This document shows positions 31,031 through 39,031 of a stretch of DNA of 64,000 nucleotides, piece by piece; the stretch's first letter is position 1; each line of letters opens with the position of its first letter. The stretch is taken from NCBI GenBank assembly GCA_050175155.1, contig JBFXJF010000012.1, positions 1 to 64,000 on the forward strand, given 5' to 3'. Made by a program: the position numbers and the translations under genes. The notes below the pieces were generated by a model. That model was not told the DNA's origin, did no database searches, and saw nothing but the letters and a program-made list of their open reading frames with translations. This stretch comes from JBFXJF01 sp050175155. GTDB taxonomy: Bacteria > Bacillota > Bacilli > Tepidibacillales > Tepidibacillaceae.

Positions 31031-31207
31031 ATGAAAAAGTATTGTGTCTCGGTTTTTAATCATTGTAATGAAATGATATTGAATGACCAAATCATTTTTG
31101 CTAATGATTTTTGGGAAGCTAATAATAAAGTAGAGGCTATACTTGAAAATTCTGGGTATAGTCCCCTATACATGACAATCTCTATTAAAGAAGTAGAAAG
31201 GACTTAA
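31031..31207 (+). CDS. Small protein of unknown function
   Basis: 58 aa (MKKYCVSVFNHCNEMILNDQ...), beta-alpha-beta-like. RBS AAGGAAA. Not recognised. Confidence 0.5.
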   Translation: MKKYCVSVFNHCNEMILNDQIIFANDFWEANNKVEAILENSGYSPLYMTISIKEVERT

Positions 31208-31208
31208 A

Positions 31209-31382
31209 ATGGAATTACTATCTGTTCGACTAATCAAAGCACTTCGCGGAATTATCAAAACCTTTAGACCTGTAGGAAACAGCACAACATGGTCTAACGA
31301 TGAATGGTATACTTTCCGAATACTTGGAGCCCTTAATGAACTAATAGATGAGTTTGATCCTAACCATGATATAACTATTTAA
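31209..31382 (+). CDS. Small protein of unknown function
   Basis: 57 aa (MELLSVRLIKALRGIIKTFR...NEWYTF-like centre, ending DPNHDITI). RBS AAAGGAC within the previous gene's end. The stop lies in a TAACTATTTAATTATG motif. Confidence 0.5.
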   Translation: MELLSVRLIKALRGIIKTFRPVGNSTTWSNDEWYTFRILGALNELIDEFDPNHDITI

Positions 31383-31384
31383 TT
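31372..31384 (+). promoter_or_regulatory. Late promoter-like motif at left side of TnpB unit
   Basis: TAACTATTTAATT followed by ATG that opens only an 8-codon frame. A similar motif starts the TnpB gene on the other strand. Confidence 0.35.
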
Positions 31385-31445
31385 ATGAATGACTGGATTG
31401 ATATGGTATAAAAAACATATAAAATTATATAAAAATGTATAAAAT
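31383..31445 (-). other. Region downstream of tnpB, possible guide RNA/right end
   Basis: AT-rich sequence with repeated ATAAAATTATA-type units immediately 3' of tnpB on the minus strand. In IS605-like elements the guide RNA and right end lie here. I see no strong hairpin to define it. Confidence 0.25.
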
Positions 31446-32705
31446 TTAATACAAATTTATATAATTTTGATTTTTATTTCCTTCTTCAACGATCAAACTT
31501 AAATCTTTCAATTCAGAGGCTTTAATCTCCAAAGGCGTAACTTCGGGTTTCATCAACCCTAGAAAATTGAATCCATAATTGACTAAGTTTTGTCCAGCAT
31601 TTCGATCCCTATTATGTTTAGTCTTACATGAAGGACATTCCCATTCTATATCAGATAAAGTTAAATCTTTTTTAACATATCCACAATATGAACAGGTTTT
31701 TGATGAGGCAAAAAATCTATCAGCTCTTACAAAAAGTTTGTTTCTATCAAGCATTTTGTACTCTAAACAATGCAAAAACTTAGAATATCCTAAATCGTTC
31801 ATCGACTTTCCAAAGTTCATTGCTTTTGCAATTCCTTTGATTGATAGATTTTCGACCACAATCACATCATTTTCATTAGCTAATTTTGTTGAAAGCTTTT
31901 GAACAAAATCATCACGTTCACTTGAAATCTTTTCATGGATTTTGTTTACTTTCATTTGGGCTTTATGACGATTTTTAGAACCTTTTTGTTTTCTTGAAAC
32001 TCGTCTTTGAGCTTTAGCTAACTTCTTTTCATATTTTCGATATCGTTTAACATAATCTGGAGAATTACCAAGTTCATCAACATAAAAGTTGGAAAGTGAA
32101 CAGTCAAGACCTTTGATTTTCAAGTCATCTGTTAATTCCATACCTTCATATTCAAAGTCATATTCATATAAGATTGAAACAAAGTATTTTCCAGTACACG
32201 TTTTTGATACAGTAGCTGATTTAATTAAACCATTAAGTTCAGTTCTTCCGTCACTAAACTTAATCCAACCTACTTTAGGAAGTTTTATTTTAGAATTATC
32301 AAAACTAACTTGAATATCTGTATAGTTATTGCAATTTATTGTTCTGTAAGAACTTCCATTTTTTCTTTTCTTAAACTTTGGAAAACCTACTTTTTCTCCT
32401 TTTCGTTTTCCTTTTAATGAGTTAAAAAAGTTTGTATAAGCATGACTTAAATCTATTCTTGATTGTTGCAATGCTTTAGCGTCAGCTTCTTTTAGAAAGT
32501 CGAATTCTTGTTTATAGTCTTTTTCAGTCTTGTATTTAAAATCATATAGTTTTCGTCTATCATCTTTTAATTCTTCACAGGTTTGAATTCTTTCTCCGAG
32601 CATTTGATTATAAATGAATCGAGTACAACCTAGAGTTTTGTCAATAAAGCTTTTTTGTTTTTGAGTAGGATAAATTCGGACTTTAAAAGCTTTATTTCTT
32701 TTCAT
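31446..32705 (-). CDS. tnpB: TnpB, RNA-guided nuclease of IS200/IS605-type elements
   Basis: 419 aa, full length. N-terminal MKRNKAFKVRIYPTQKQKSF is typical. RuvC acidic residues: Asp201 in KGLDCSL, Glu285 in VVENLSI, Asp367 in NRDRNAGQNL. Zinc ribbon Cys338/341/357/360. All key residues are present, so the protein is probably active. Family knowledge: TnpB cuts DNA guided by an RNA from the element's right end. No tnpA transposase is adjacent, so it may be an orphan (IS1341-like) copy. Unusually, the ATG abuts a late-type phage motif, so expression is tied to the phage cycle. Confidence 0.92.
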   Translation of the reverse strand: MKRNKAFKVRIYPTQKQKSFIDKTLGCTRFIYNQMLGERIQTCEELKDDRRKLYDFKYKTEKDYKQEFDFLKEADAKALQQSRIDLSHAYTNFFNSLKGKRKGEKVGFPKFKKRKNGSSYRTINCNNYTDIQVSFDNSKIKLPKVGWIKFSDGRTELNGLIKSATVSKTCTGKYFVSILYEYDFEYEGMELTDDLKIKGLDCSLSNFYVDELGNSPDYVKRYRKYEKKLAKAQRRVSRKQKGSKNRHKAQMKVNKIHEKISSERDDFVQKLSTKLANENDVIVVENLSIKGIAKAMNFGKSMNDLGYSKFLHCLEYKMLDRNKLFVRADRFFASSKTCSYCGYVKKDLTLSDIEWECPSCKTKHNRDRNAGQNLVNYGFNFLGLMKPEVTPLEIKASELKDLSLIVEEGNKNQNYINLY

Positions 32706-32719
32706 AATTATATAGTTAA
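32706..32719 (-). promoter_or_regulatory. Late promoter-like motif abutting the tnpB start
   Basis: On the minus strand TTAACTATATAATT then ATG at 32705; no Shine-Dalgarno sequence. Confidence 0.6.
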
Positions 32720-32722
32720 AAC

Positions 32723-32738
32723 CTCTATATTTATAGAG
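32723..32738. repeat. Perfect palindrome upstream of tnpB
   Basis: CTCTATA-TT-TATAGAG; could be the left-end hairpin of an IS605-type element, or an operator. Confidence 0.5.
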
Positions 32739-32744
32739 TTAAAG

Positions 32745-32773
32745 TTGACTTTTCATTGCTTTTTAAGTATATT
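32745..32773 (+). promoter_or_regulatory. Early promoter
   Basis: TTGACT (32745-32750), 17-base spacer, TATATT (32768-32773); points away from tnpB towards the small gene at 32883. Confidence 0.75.
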
Positions 32774-32882
32774 AACTATAGAAATATTAAAAATGATGTA
32801 AGAATTTTAATGTTTTTATACATTTTTTAATATTTCTACAATATTAAAACACTTCCTGAAAAAAAATAATGATTTAATCATA

Positions 32883-33005
32883 ATGACTGCTGATAATGAA
32901 ATTCATTGTGCATATTTATGCACATGTGGTAATGAATGGAGAGATTCAATATCTGGTTCTGCTTTAGATATTCCTAATGTTATTTTTTGGAAATATAAAG
33001 ATTAA
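32883..33005 (+). CDS. 40-aa protein with Cys cluster
   Basis: MTADNEIHCAYLCTCGNEWR and a short end. The CxxxCxCG group suggests metal binding or a fragment of a zinc ribbon. It has a promoter about 110 bases upstream but no clear RBS, and it converges with the minus-strand gene ending at 33002. Confidence 0.35.
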   Translation: MTADNEIHCAYLCTCGNEWRDSISGSALDIPNVIFWKYKD

Positions 33006-33319
33006 CTTTTTATTTCTATGTCTTTAGCCTTGTTGTATGTTGATCTAAAAAGCCTAATACCATAATCCATAACATCTGGTGATGGATTAATTTCATAATC
33101 ATGTCTTTTAAAAAATTCATCTAATTCAGCTTCCCATCCTCTTAACGATCCGACGTAGCCTTTTTTACACTCTCCAAGTCTATCTTTAAAAAAGTTATAA
33201 ATCATATTGCCTATAACCATTTTCTGATAGTCAACGGGTAAAAATGCGCTTGGTAACATCATTGTTTTGAAGATTTTATTTTTCATTTTTCTAAACTCTT
33301 TTGCTTTCTTTTTACTCAT
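33002..33319 (-). CDS. Hypothetical basic protein
   Basis: 105 aa, basic N-terminus (MSKKKAKEFRKMKNKIFKTMM) then helical. It follows the primase-like gene by 11 bases on the same strand, with AAAAGGA as RBS. Could be a replication accessory factor; not recognised. Confidence 0.6.
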   Translation of the reverse strand: MSKKKAKEFRKMKNKIFKTMMLPSAFLPVDYQKMVIGNMIYNFFKDRLGECKKGYVGSLRGWEAELDEFFKRHDYEINPSPDVMDYGIRLFRSTYNKAKDIEIKS

Positions 33320-33330
33320 AGATAATCCTT

Positions 33331-34806
33331 TTAAGATGAATTTAATTCATATAGTACATTGTTCATACTAATTGACTGTGATGGTTGGTACATACAATTT
33401 ATAATATAAATATTCTTAATCAGTTTGTAGAATGACTCTTTAACTTTTAATTCATTATAATTAAATAATACTTTTTTAATAGTATTAAAAGTAATTAGTA
33501 TATTATTTTTTAATTTACTTATTTCTTTTAATATAGATTTTTCATAATTTACATATTTTTTAGGTAAATTTAATTTGTAATGAATACATGAATTTCTATG
33601 TATATCATAATGTCTACCATAAGGTAATTGTAATATTCCTAAATGTTTAAGTATTTTTACAATTTCAGTATAATTTGAAGACAACATTTTAAAATATTTA
33701 TTCGATAAGGGAATACAAAAACGATTTGTTTCAAACCTATAGAATGGATATAATGAACTATATTCTGCCAACAGTTCAGGGTTATCCACAATCACATTAT
33801 TTAGTTTTTGCGCTACATATAATCCTGTTATAAATTTTCTAATGTTTTCCATTTTTATTTTATCATGGTAAACAGAAAATGAATTTTTTGGAAATGATTT
33901 TAATAAGTTGTCAATTTCTTCTTTGTGTTTAAAGTACTGTTCATCTAACATTTTTTCAAAAGTATCATTATTGGTTAGATTGAAAAATAAATTTTCTTTT
34001 CTATAACAATTTATGCGACGATTTAGATTATTTAAGTTTTTGAATATTTCACCTGAGTAATTAATTTCAGCATGCGCTTTTAAATAATCTATTATTTCTT
34101 CATTTGATTTTGTATCAACTAACTGTGGAATAACATAATTTAAATATGCATTGCTTTCACCGTTGGTGAATCTAAAATCAATATTAGATTGTTGGATTAC
34201 ATTTACTTTATCTTTTACACCAACTTTTGGATTTACGAATTCGCTTACTTGATATCTGCGGATTTTTGCGAAGTTTAGAATATCTTCCATGGTATCAAAG
34301 GTATTTTTCATTGGTTCAAATGTGTTTTCGTCGATCAAGGAATCAATTGAAAATAAACGTAAACCTACGTAAGCAGTCGGTTTAATTTCAATACATGATT
34401 TATATTTAAATGTTGATAACAAATCAACCATCCTAGCCATTATTCTTTTTACCGAATAAAAAGAATCAAAACATAGGTATGCGTGTAATCCGCTAGGAGA
34501 TTTGTTTAGAAGAGTAAAATATGGAATGTTTAAATGTTTTCTAAGCTGTATAAATACTTCATATATATTTATATTATTATAATGGTTGTCAATATCAAAT
34601 CCTATGAAATTTGTTTCATAAGAATTGAATACACCTATATCATTTTTATTATAGCCTTTTAGTTGGTTGTATATAATATCATCATGGAGATAAGACTCTT
34701 TGGCTATCCAACCATTTTCACTTTGAGAAATATATTTTGTTGAGTGAATGTGAAAAACATCTTTAAACAATTTAATTAAAGGAGAAGTTTTTTCTATTAT
34801 TTTCAT
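33331..34806 (-). CDS. Archaeo-eukaryotic primase-like replication protein
   Basis: 491 aa. The N-terminal half has the AEP core: FIGFDIDNHYNN (Asp71, Asp73), LLNKSPSGLHAYLCFD (103-114, the sGxH block) and IEIKPTAYVGLRLF. The C-terminal half is helical with basic patches and could be a DNA-binding or helicase-interacting region. Family knowledge: such proteins start DNA synthesis in phages and plasmids. It is on the minus strand downstream of a tRNA. Start: ATG at 34806, RBS AAGGAATTA just upstream. Confidence 0.7.
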   Translation of the reverse strand: MKIIEKTSPLIKLFKDVFHIHSTKYISQSENGWIAKESYLHDDIIYNQLKGYNKNDIGVFNSYETNFIGFDIDNHYNNINIYEVFIQLRKHLNIPYFTLLNKSPSGLHAYLCFDSFYSVKRIMARMVDLLSTFKYKSCIEIKPTAYVGLRLFSIDSLIDENTFEPMKNTFDTMEDILNFAKIRRYQVSEFVNPKVGVKDKVNVIQQSNIDFRFTNGESNAYLNYVIPQLVDTKSNEEIIDYLKAHAEINYSGEIFKNLNNLNRRINCYRKENLFFNLTNNDTFEKMLDEQYFKHKEEIDNLLKSFPKNSFSVYHDKIKMENIRKFITGLYVAQKLNNVIVDNPELLAEYSSLYPFYRFETNRFCIPLSNKYFKMLSSNYTEIVKILKHLGILQLPYGRHYDIHRNSCIHYKLNLPKKYVNYEKSILKEISKLKNNILITFNTIKKVLFNYNELKVKESFYKLIKNIYIINCMYQPSQSISMNNVLYELNSS

Positions 34807-34841
34807 TAATTCCTTATTATATTTTATTTTATTTTTAAAAT

Positions 34842-34898
34842 GCAGGCAAAGGTATGGGATTAAATGCTAGGCCAAACACTTACCTAAGCCGGTGCCTA
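34842..34898 (-). other. Structured spacer between tRNA and primase-like gene
   Basis: On the minus strand GGCA...TGCC outer pairing and AGGTA...TACCT inner pairing suggest a folded RNA next to the tRNA. No complete tRNA can be drawn. Confidence 0.3.
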
Positions 34899-34903
34899 TT
34901 TAT

Positions 34904-34974
34904 AGCGGGTAGAGGGTTTGAACCTCTGACACACAGGATATGAGCCTGTTGAGCTACCACTGCTCTAACCCGCT
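34904..34974 (-). tRNA. tRNA-Met (anticodon CAT)
   Basis: 71 bases, full cloverleaf on the minus strand: acceptor AGCGGGT/ACCCGCT, D stem GAGC/GCTC, anticodon stem ACAGG/CCTGT with loop CTCATAT (anticodon CAT), T stem AGAGG/CCTCT with TTCAAAC loop. CCA is not encoded. A tRNA-Ile2 with modified C34 is the alternative. Confidence 0.93.
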
Positions 34975-34976
34975 GA

Positions 34977-34987
34977 CTTAATAGTTA
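34977..34987 (-). promoter_or_regulatory. Late promoter-like motif just before the tRNA
   Basis: On the minus strand TAACTATTAAG begins 13 bases before the tRNA 5' end, so transcription would start at or very near the tRNA. Confidence 0.5.
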
Positions 34988-35000
34988 AAGTGTTAAAAAC

Positions 35001-35225
35001 TTAGGTATTTGATAGAATAACTTCTCCTTCAAAAGGTTCAAAAAATTCCATAGACCAAGAGGTAATATATTCACCTATATAACTTGAGCTATTTTTGGGA
35101 GGTAGTATTGTAGTTCCTATATTATCACTTGTAAATAATATTATATGACCATCGCCTTTACAAATCATCAAACAGGGGAACTTAGGATTTTCTACCTTAT
35201 CCTTACACGTTGCTGTTACTTTCAT
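35001..35225 (-). CDS. Small protein of unknown function
   Basis: 74 aa, beta-rich (MKVTATCKDKVENPKFPCLMICKGDG...), likely a small barrel with two Cys. Own early promoter and RBS AAGGAG. Not recognised. Confidence 0.65.
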   Translation of the reverse strand: MKVTATCKDKVENPKFPCLMICKGDGHIILFTSDNIGTTILPPKNSSSYIGEYITSWSMEFFEPFEGEVILSNT

Positions 35226-35243
35226 CTGTGTCTCCTTGCTATC

Positions 35244-35272
35244 AATATACTAAAATTATTGATAAAAGTCAA
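35244..35272 (-). promoter_or_regulatory. Early promoter
   Basis: On the minus strand TTGACT, 17-base spacer, TATATT; drives the 74-aa gene. Confidence 0.8.
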
Positions 35273-35282
35273 ATTTAAATTT

Positions 35283-35296
35283 TTAACTATTAATAT
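35283..35296 (+). promoter_or_regulatory. Late promoter-like motif abutting a start codon
   Basis: TTAACTATTAATAT followed directly by ATG at 35297. Confidence 0.6.
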
Positions 35297-36064
35297 ATGA
35301 CTACAATTGAGAATATACAAATTTCTGAAAGAGATTTGAATGAAATAAAAAAAGCAATAGGATACCCAACTATTACTAACGAATTTGCTCACATAGCTAC
35401 TGATGAACAGATAAAAGAATATTCAATAGCACCAGCACTTAATGAATTTTACCGCTGGTTTCCTATGAGTATTCCTAAAGAAATATCAACGTCAGGGGGT
35501 TCTTTAATTGAAGTTGAATGTGAAGAAAACGTTGTAGGAATTTATAAACAACATTTTGTTCCTAGTACAAGTTCTTTTGGTAATCTAAACCCTATGTCGC
35601 AAGGTATGTTTTTAGCCAACCCATTTGCTTCTGCTAATCAAGTTTCTTATTTATCACAAAATACTAGAGGATTCGGCACACAATTTAATTACGAATTTTC
35701 TCAGTTTGCATATCAGAGTCGATTTTTATCCGAAAGTATGGAAGCTTCTAATTCTGGATATTATATTGATTATGATGAATATAATAATAAATTAAAAGTA
35801 AAATCTTTAATTTCCGGTGTATTTTACATTGAACTAGCCGCTGTTGATAATGACGTTGGAAGAATACCTTTTAGATTAAGACCTTCTTTTATTAAATATG
35901 CCCAAAGCATGTTATTAGAAAATTTTGCTTTTATTCTAGGCATGTCAGAAAGTGATTTACCTTCTTCTTTAGATGTGGATGCTTTACGCGAGAAATCAGA
36001 TACCTTAAAAGAAGAGGTGTTAACATATTGGCGGGAATCGAGCATTGGAATGATAATGAGATAA
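35297..36064 (+). CDS. Virion structural protein, probably neck/head completion
   Basis: 255 aa. An N-terminal helix-rich part (ERDLNEIKKAIGYPTITNE...IAPALNEFYRWFPMSIPKE) is followed by a strand-rich domain and a helical end (FIKYAQSMLLENFAFILGM). Start and layout resemble neck or portal-adjacent proteins of other myophages. It opens the late block leading to the tail genes. Leaderless-type start. Confidence 0.5.
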   Translation: MTTIENIQISERDLNEIKKAIGYPTITNEFAHIATDEQIKEYSIAPALNEFYRWFPMSIPKEISTSGGSLIEVECEENVVGIYKQHFVPSTSSFGNLNPMSQGMFLANPFASANQVSYLSQNTRGFGTQFNYEFSQFAYQSRFLSESMEASNSGYYIDYDEYNNKLKVKSLISGVFYIELAAVDNDVGRIPFRLRPSFIKYAQSMLLENFAFILGMSESDLPSSLDVDALREKSDTLKEEVLTYWRESSIGMIMR

Positions 36065-36074
36065 CTATATAAAT
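36062..36074 (+). promoter_or_regulatory. Late promoter-like motif with downstream RBS
   Basis: TAACTATATAAAT, then GAGG and ATG at 36084; overlaps the stop of the upstream gene. Confidence 0.6.
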
Positions 36075-36083
36075 GAGGTATTT

Positions 36084-36512
36084 ATGATAAACATTAAGGA
36101 TTTAGATATTAAAAGTTATGCTGGTGGCGAATATATTGTCATAAATAAAATCTTACGAAAGGCATACAACAGAGATGTTGATATTATAAAGTTTAATCAA
36201 TACATGAACAAAAGTGGTTTTTCTCAATACATTATTTTAATGTCAGAAGGTATTGGTGATAATATTTTTTTCACAACGCAAGTATACAATGAAGATGGCT
36301 CACACATTAAAGAACAATTAGATGAAACATTAAAGGATGCTTTAACAACACTAAAAGCTTTTGAAAAACAACTGCGAGTTAAAGAAAAGAATGTTTTAGT
36401 AGAAAACATTATAACTTTAAAAGCAGGACAAAAGGTAATTGCTGAGAACGGAAATATATATGAGATAGAAAAGGGTGATATGTTAGGAAAAGCAAATACT
36501 TTAACTATATAA
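36084..36512 (+). CDS. KEGQKV-module protein, copy 3 (module at C-terminus)
   Basis: 142 aa. The N-terminal part (DIKSYAGGEYIVINKILRKAYN...) is unknown. The shared module is at residues 109-132 (IITLKAGQKVIAENGNIYEI), i.e. at the C-terminus, unlike other copies. Both a terminal tag role and a structural barrel role are compatible. Confidence 0.65.
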   Translation: MINIKDLDIKSYAGGEYIVINKILRKAYNRDVDIIKFNQYMNKSGFSQYIILMSEGIGDNIFFTTQVYNEDGSHIKEQLDETLKDALTTLKAFEKQLRVKEKNVLVENIITLKAGQKVIAENGNIYEIEKGDMLGKANTLTI

Positions 36513-36514
36513 AT
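36501..36514 (+). promoter_or_regulatory. Late promoter-like motif abutting a start codon
   Basis: TTAACTATATAAAT followed directly by ATG at 36515. The upstream gene's stop codon is inside the motif. Confidence 0.65.
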
Positions 36515-37036
36515 ATGCTATCACCTAATGAAAAAATACAACGATCATTCTATGCTTTACAAAAAAGGTTAAATGATATTAATGTAGAAACCCTTGGTAC
36601 AAAATCTTCCAATACCTTTTTAATTGATTTGATTAAAGATAAGTATAAAAACAAATCTTTAACTATTAAAGATTATAGGGAAATATCAATTTATGTAAAT
36701 TTTCCCGGTGAAGAAATTCCAACTCCTAACATGGGAACTAATAATAATCAAACATCTAATAATGTTTTGCACTTGTATGATATTTTACCAATAACCGCTC
36801 GTGTCAAATTTTCTGACAATGTAAAAACAGGTAACATCTTTTTATATAAGATAAAGCAACCAGATGGTAGTTTTCATGTGTTGATTATGGAATTTTTATC
36901 TGTTATTTCAAAGGCAACTAGGGTGGGTGTTGTGGTTCAAGATTGGGTCGTAGCGCCCATTACTGACCACGCATTAACTCAACTTCCAGAATTTCAAACG
37001 ATACTAAACCAATACAAAAATAATGATTTATGGTAA
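36515..37036 (+). CDS. Virion-associated protein of unknown function
   Basis: 173 aa. A helical start (NEKIQRSFYALQKRLND) and a strand-rich second half (VKTGNIFLYKIKQPDGSFHVLIMEFLSVISKATRVGVVVQDWVV). Leaderless-type start. Probably a connector or tail completion protein by position; not recognised. Confidence 0.6.
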   Translation: MLSPNEKIQRSFYALQKRLNDINVETLGTKSSNTFLIDLIKDKYKNKSLTIKDYREISIYVNFPGEEIPTPNMGTNNNQTSNNVLHLYDILPITARVKFSDNVKTGNIFLYKIKQPDGSFHVLIMEFLSVISKATRVGVVVQDWVVAPITDHALTQLPEFQTILNQYKNNDLW

Positions 37037-37037
37037 T

Positions 37038-37054
37038 TTAACTATATATACATA
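37038..37054 (+). promoter_or_regulatory. Late promoter-like motif with downstream RBS
   Basis: TTAACTATATATACATA, then CGGAGA and ATG at 37067. Confidence 0.6.
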
Positions 37055-37066
37055 CGGAGACAATTT

Positions 37067-37714
37067 ATGATTAAATTAAAAGAAGGTCAAAAAATTATTG
37101 ACACAGACGGAAACACCTATTTTGTAGAAAATGGGGATTATATAAAAGAAAATACAGGAGAAAATTCTATGAAGAAACTTGATACTAAGAAAGAAAAGTC
37201 TAAGAAGGTTGAAATTGTTTTAACAAAGCCTTACCTTATCGAGGGAAAGATTGCACCGAAGGGAACTAAGATTTTAGTTGAATCCTCAGATATTTATGAT
37301 GATTTTAGTACACCTTCAAACATTGCCGATGCTTCAGTTCCTAACACCAGTGATGACATTTACACTATGCGCCGAATGGCTCGTATGAGAAAGATGGGGA
37401 TGGATGATGAAACATTTGAACCTGAAATGATGAAGAGAATGGACGATGTTGAAGAGCAGGAAGATGAAGAAATGGTTAAAATGAAGAAGTTCAGTCGGAT
37501 GTACAAAATGTTTAAGGCTATGGATGCTGAAGACAAAGAAGATGAGATTGAAGAGAACGATGATGAAGAACTTTACGATGATGAAGAAATTATGGCTATG
37601 CGAAGAATGGCCAGAATGCGCCGAATGAAAGCTCTTCGCCGAATGAAGAAAGATGATAAGAAAGAAGAAAAAGATGAAGATGAAGATGAGGACAAAGAAA
37701 AAGAAGACAAATAA
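37067..37714 (+). CDS. KEGQKV-module protein, copy 4, with Met/Arg and Asp/Glu low-complexity regions
   Basis: 215 aa. Module at residues 1-24 (MIKLKEGQKIIDTDGNTYFV), then a second motif KPYLIEGKIAPKGTKILVES as in the AAA+ protein. From about residue 104 the sequence alternates MRRMARMRKM-type stretches with acidic runs and ends in a Lys/Asp/Glu tail. Charged low-complexity composition of this kind fits a scaffold or internal head protein that is proteolysed or binds DNA (T4 core proteins are a precedent). Its own terminator follows. Confidence 0.65.
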   Translation: MIKLKEGQKIIDTDGNTYFVENGDYIKENTGENSMKKLDTKKEKSKKVEIVLTKPYLIEGKIAPKGTKILVESSDIYDDFSTPSNIADASVPNTSDDIYTMRRMARMRKMGMDDETFEPEMMKRMDDVEEQEDEEMVKMKKFSRMYKMFKAMDAEDKEDEIEENDDEELYDDEEIMAMRRMARMRRMKALRRMKKDDKKEEKDEDEDEDKEKEDK

Positions 37715-37733
37715 TTAATTCTTTATTGTATTC

Positions 37734-37770
37734 AAAAGCCTAAGATTAATTTCTTAGGCTTTTGTTTTTT
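37734..37770 (+). terminator. Rho-independent terminator
   Basis: AAAAGCCTAAGA (37734-37745) pairs with TCTTAGGCTTTT (37752-37763), followed by GTTTTTT. Confidence 0.92.
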
Positions 37771-37774
37771 AAAC

Positions 37775-37790
37775 TTAACTATATAAATAT
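37775..37790 (+). promoter_or_regulatory. Late promoter-like motif abutting a start codon
   Basis: TTAACTATATAAATAT followed directly by ATG at 37791; follows a terminator, so a new transcript must start here. Confidence 0.7.
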
Positions 37791-38741
37791 ATGAAATTAT
37801 TAACCGAAAAACTTGATTTCTCCTTTGCAATAAGAGATTTTGAGATTATAACAGAATTGCTTGATCAATATTTAGATGATAGGGTATTTGTTTTTAATAA
37901 ATTAATAAATGAAAATGATTTCACTAATGAAGAAAAGAAACAATATATACATTATTTCATATCGGCGTGTATTGAAGATAAAAAGCAACATGAATATCTA
38001 AGCAAGATTCAACACTTTTTATCAAGAGAGTATGAGGTGTTTAACCATCCAGAAATTGCTTCTGTTATTGATACATTGTCATCAATATTTTTTACTAATG
38101 TTGAAGATTACTCATTGATTGAAGATTTTGAAAATTATGAAGTTGAAACAATATCTGTTATATATGATTCTTGGCAGACATTAACTGAATTAATTTCAGT
38201 CTATCCTTTATTGGATTTAGATACTTACAAATATGAAGTAATTGATTTTGTTCCTATATATTATAAAGATGCTGAATCTTTTGTACTTAAAGAAGTTAAA
38301 AGTTTTATACATAAAATCAAAAAAGAGTTTCCTTCATCATTGCGCAGGTTAGATTCAATAATTCTATGTGATAAAGACTATATTGAATATGTAGCGGGTG
38401 AAGGTACAATGGCATATTTTATTTCAGATAATGTGTTTATGCCTTCTTCTGTAGATAAAGATAATGAACTATTTTTTGTAACAACAATTTATCATGAGTT
38501 TGGACATTTTGTTTATTCTTTATTACCTGAAGAATGTCAAATATTATGGCAAGATTACTTTATTGAATGGGTTAACAATGGTGTAAAATTAACACGCGAT
38601 GAAAATAATGATGTTGAAGAAGTATTCGCTGATGTATTTAGTTTAGTATATAATCAAAAGAATCCTGATTACATTCATGAACCATCAAAGATTATAACTA
38701 ATACATTTAAAGAAATATTAAATAGAGGTTTTAATAAATGA
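37791..38741 (+). CDS. Zinc metalloprotease-like protein (HEFGH)
   Basis: 316 aa. HEFGH at 235-239 is a zinc-binding HExxH motif, and EEVFADVFSLVY (276-287) supplies the third ligand in the gluzincin manner. The first 200 residues are helical and unrecognised, starting MKLLTEKLDF. The phage-late position and short, soluble form suggest a virion or head protease; no signal peptide. Catalytic function is inferred from the two motifs. Confidence 0.65.
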   Translation: MKLLTEKLDFSFAIRDFEIITELLDQYLDDRVFVFNKLINENDFTNEEKKQYIHYFISACIEDKKQHEYLSKIQHFLSREYEVFNHPEIASVIDTLSSIFFTNVEDYSLIEDFENYEVETISVIYDSWQTLTELISVYPLLDLDTYKYEVIDFVPIYYKDAESFVLKEVKSFIHKIKKEFPSSLRRLDSIILCDKDYIEYVAGEGTMAYFISDNVFMPSSVDKDNELFFVTTIYHEFGHFVYSLLPEECQILWQDYFIEWVNNGVKLTRDENNDVEEVFADVFSLVYNQKNPDYIHEPSKIITNTFKEILNRGFNK

Positions 38742-39031
38742 ATATAGATATAGATAACTTAGAAGAGCAAAACGAAACTGGCACACAGATGATTGATGCT
38801 ATGTTTGAAAAATATTTAATACGATACGTGAATGTTCATTTTAAAAGATTTCACAACTCGTATGAAGTAGGTGAATGGTTTATCAAAGAAGTTTTATCAC
38901 GGTTTTTAAAGACACGTGTTACAGATAAAACACGGGCGTTGACTGGATTACGACTATACATCAAAGATCAGAATGTTAATTCGCTTGTAAAAGAATTACA
39001 AGAATATGGTAAGGAAAATGAAAGAAAGTAA
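38738..39031 (+). CDS. Small protein of unknown function
   Basis: 97 aa, helical (MNIDIDNLEEQNETGTQMID...). Overlaps the metalloprotease by four bases and the next gene by up to 26 bases. Might be a partner of the protease. Confidence 0.6.
   Translation: MNIDIDNLEEQNETGTQMIDAMFEKYLIRYVNVHFKRFHNSYEVGEWFIKEVLSRFLKTRVTDKTRALTGLRLYIKDQNVNSLVKELQEYGKENERK

Noticed and set aside
34842..34898. Second tRNA next to tRNA-Met
   Set aside because: Only outer and one inner pairing can be made; no anticodon arm with a proper loop.
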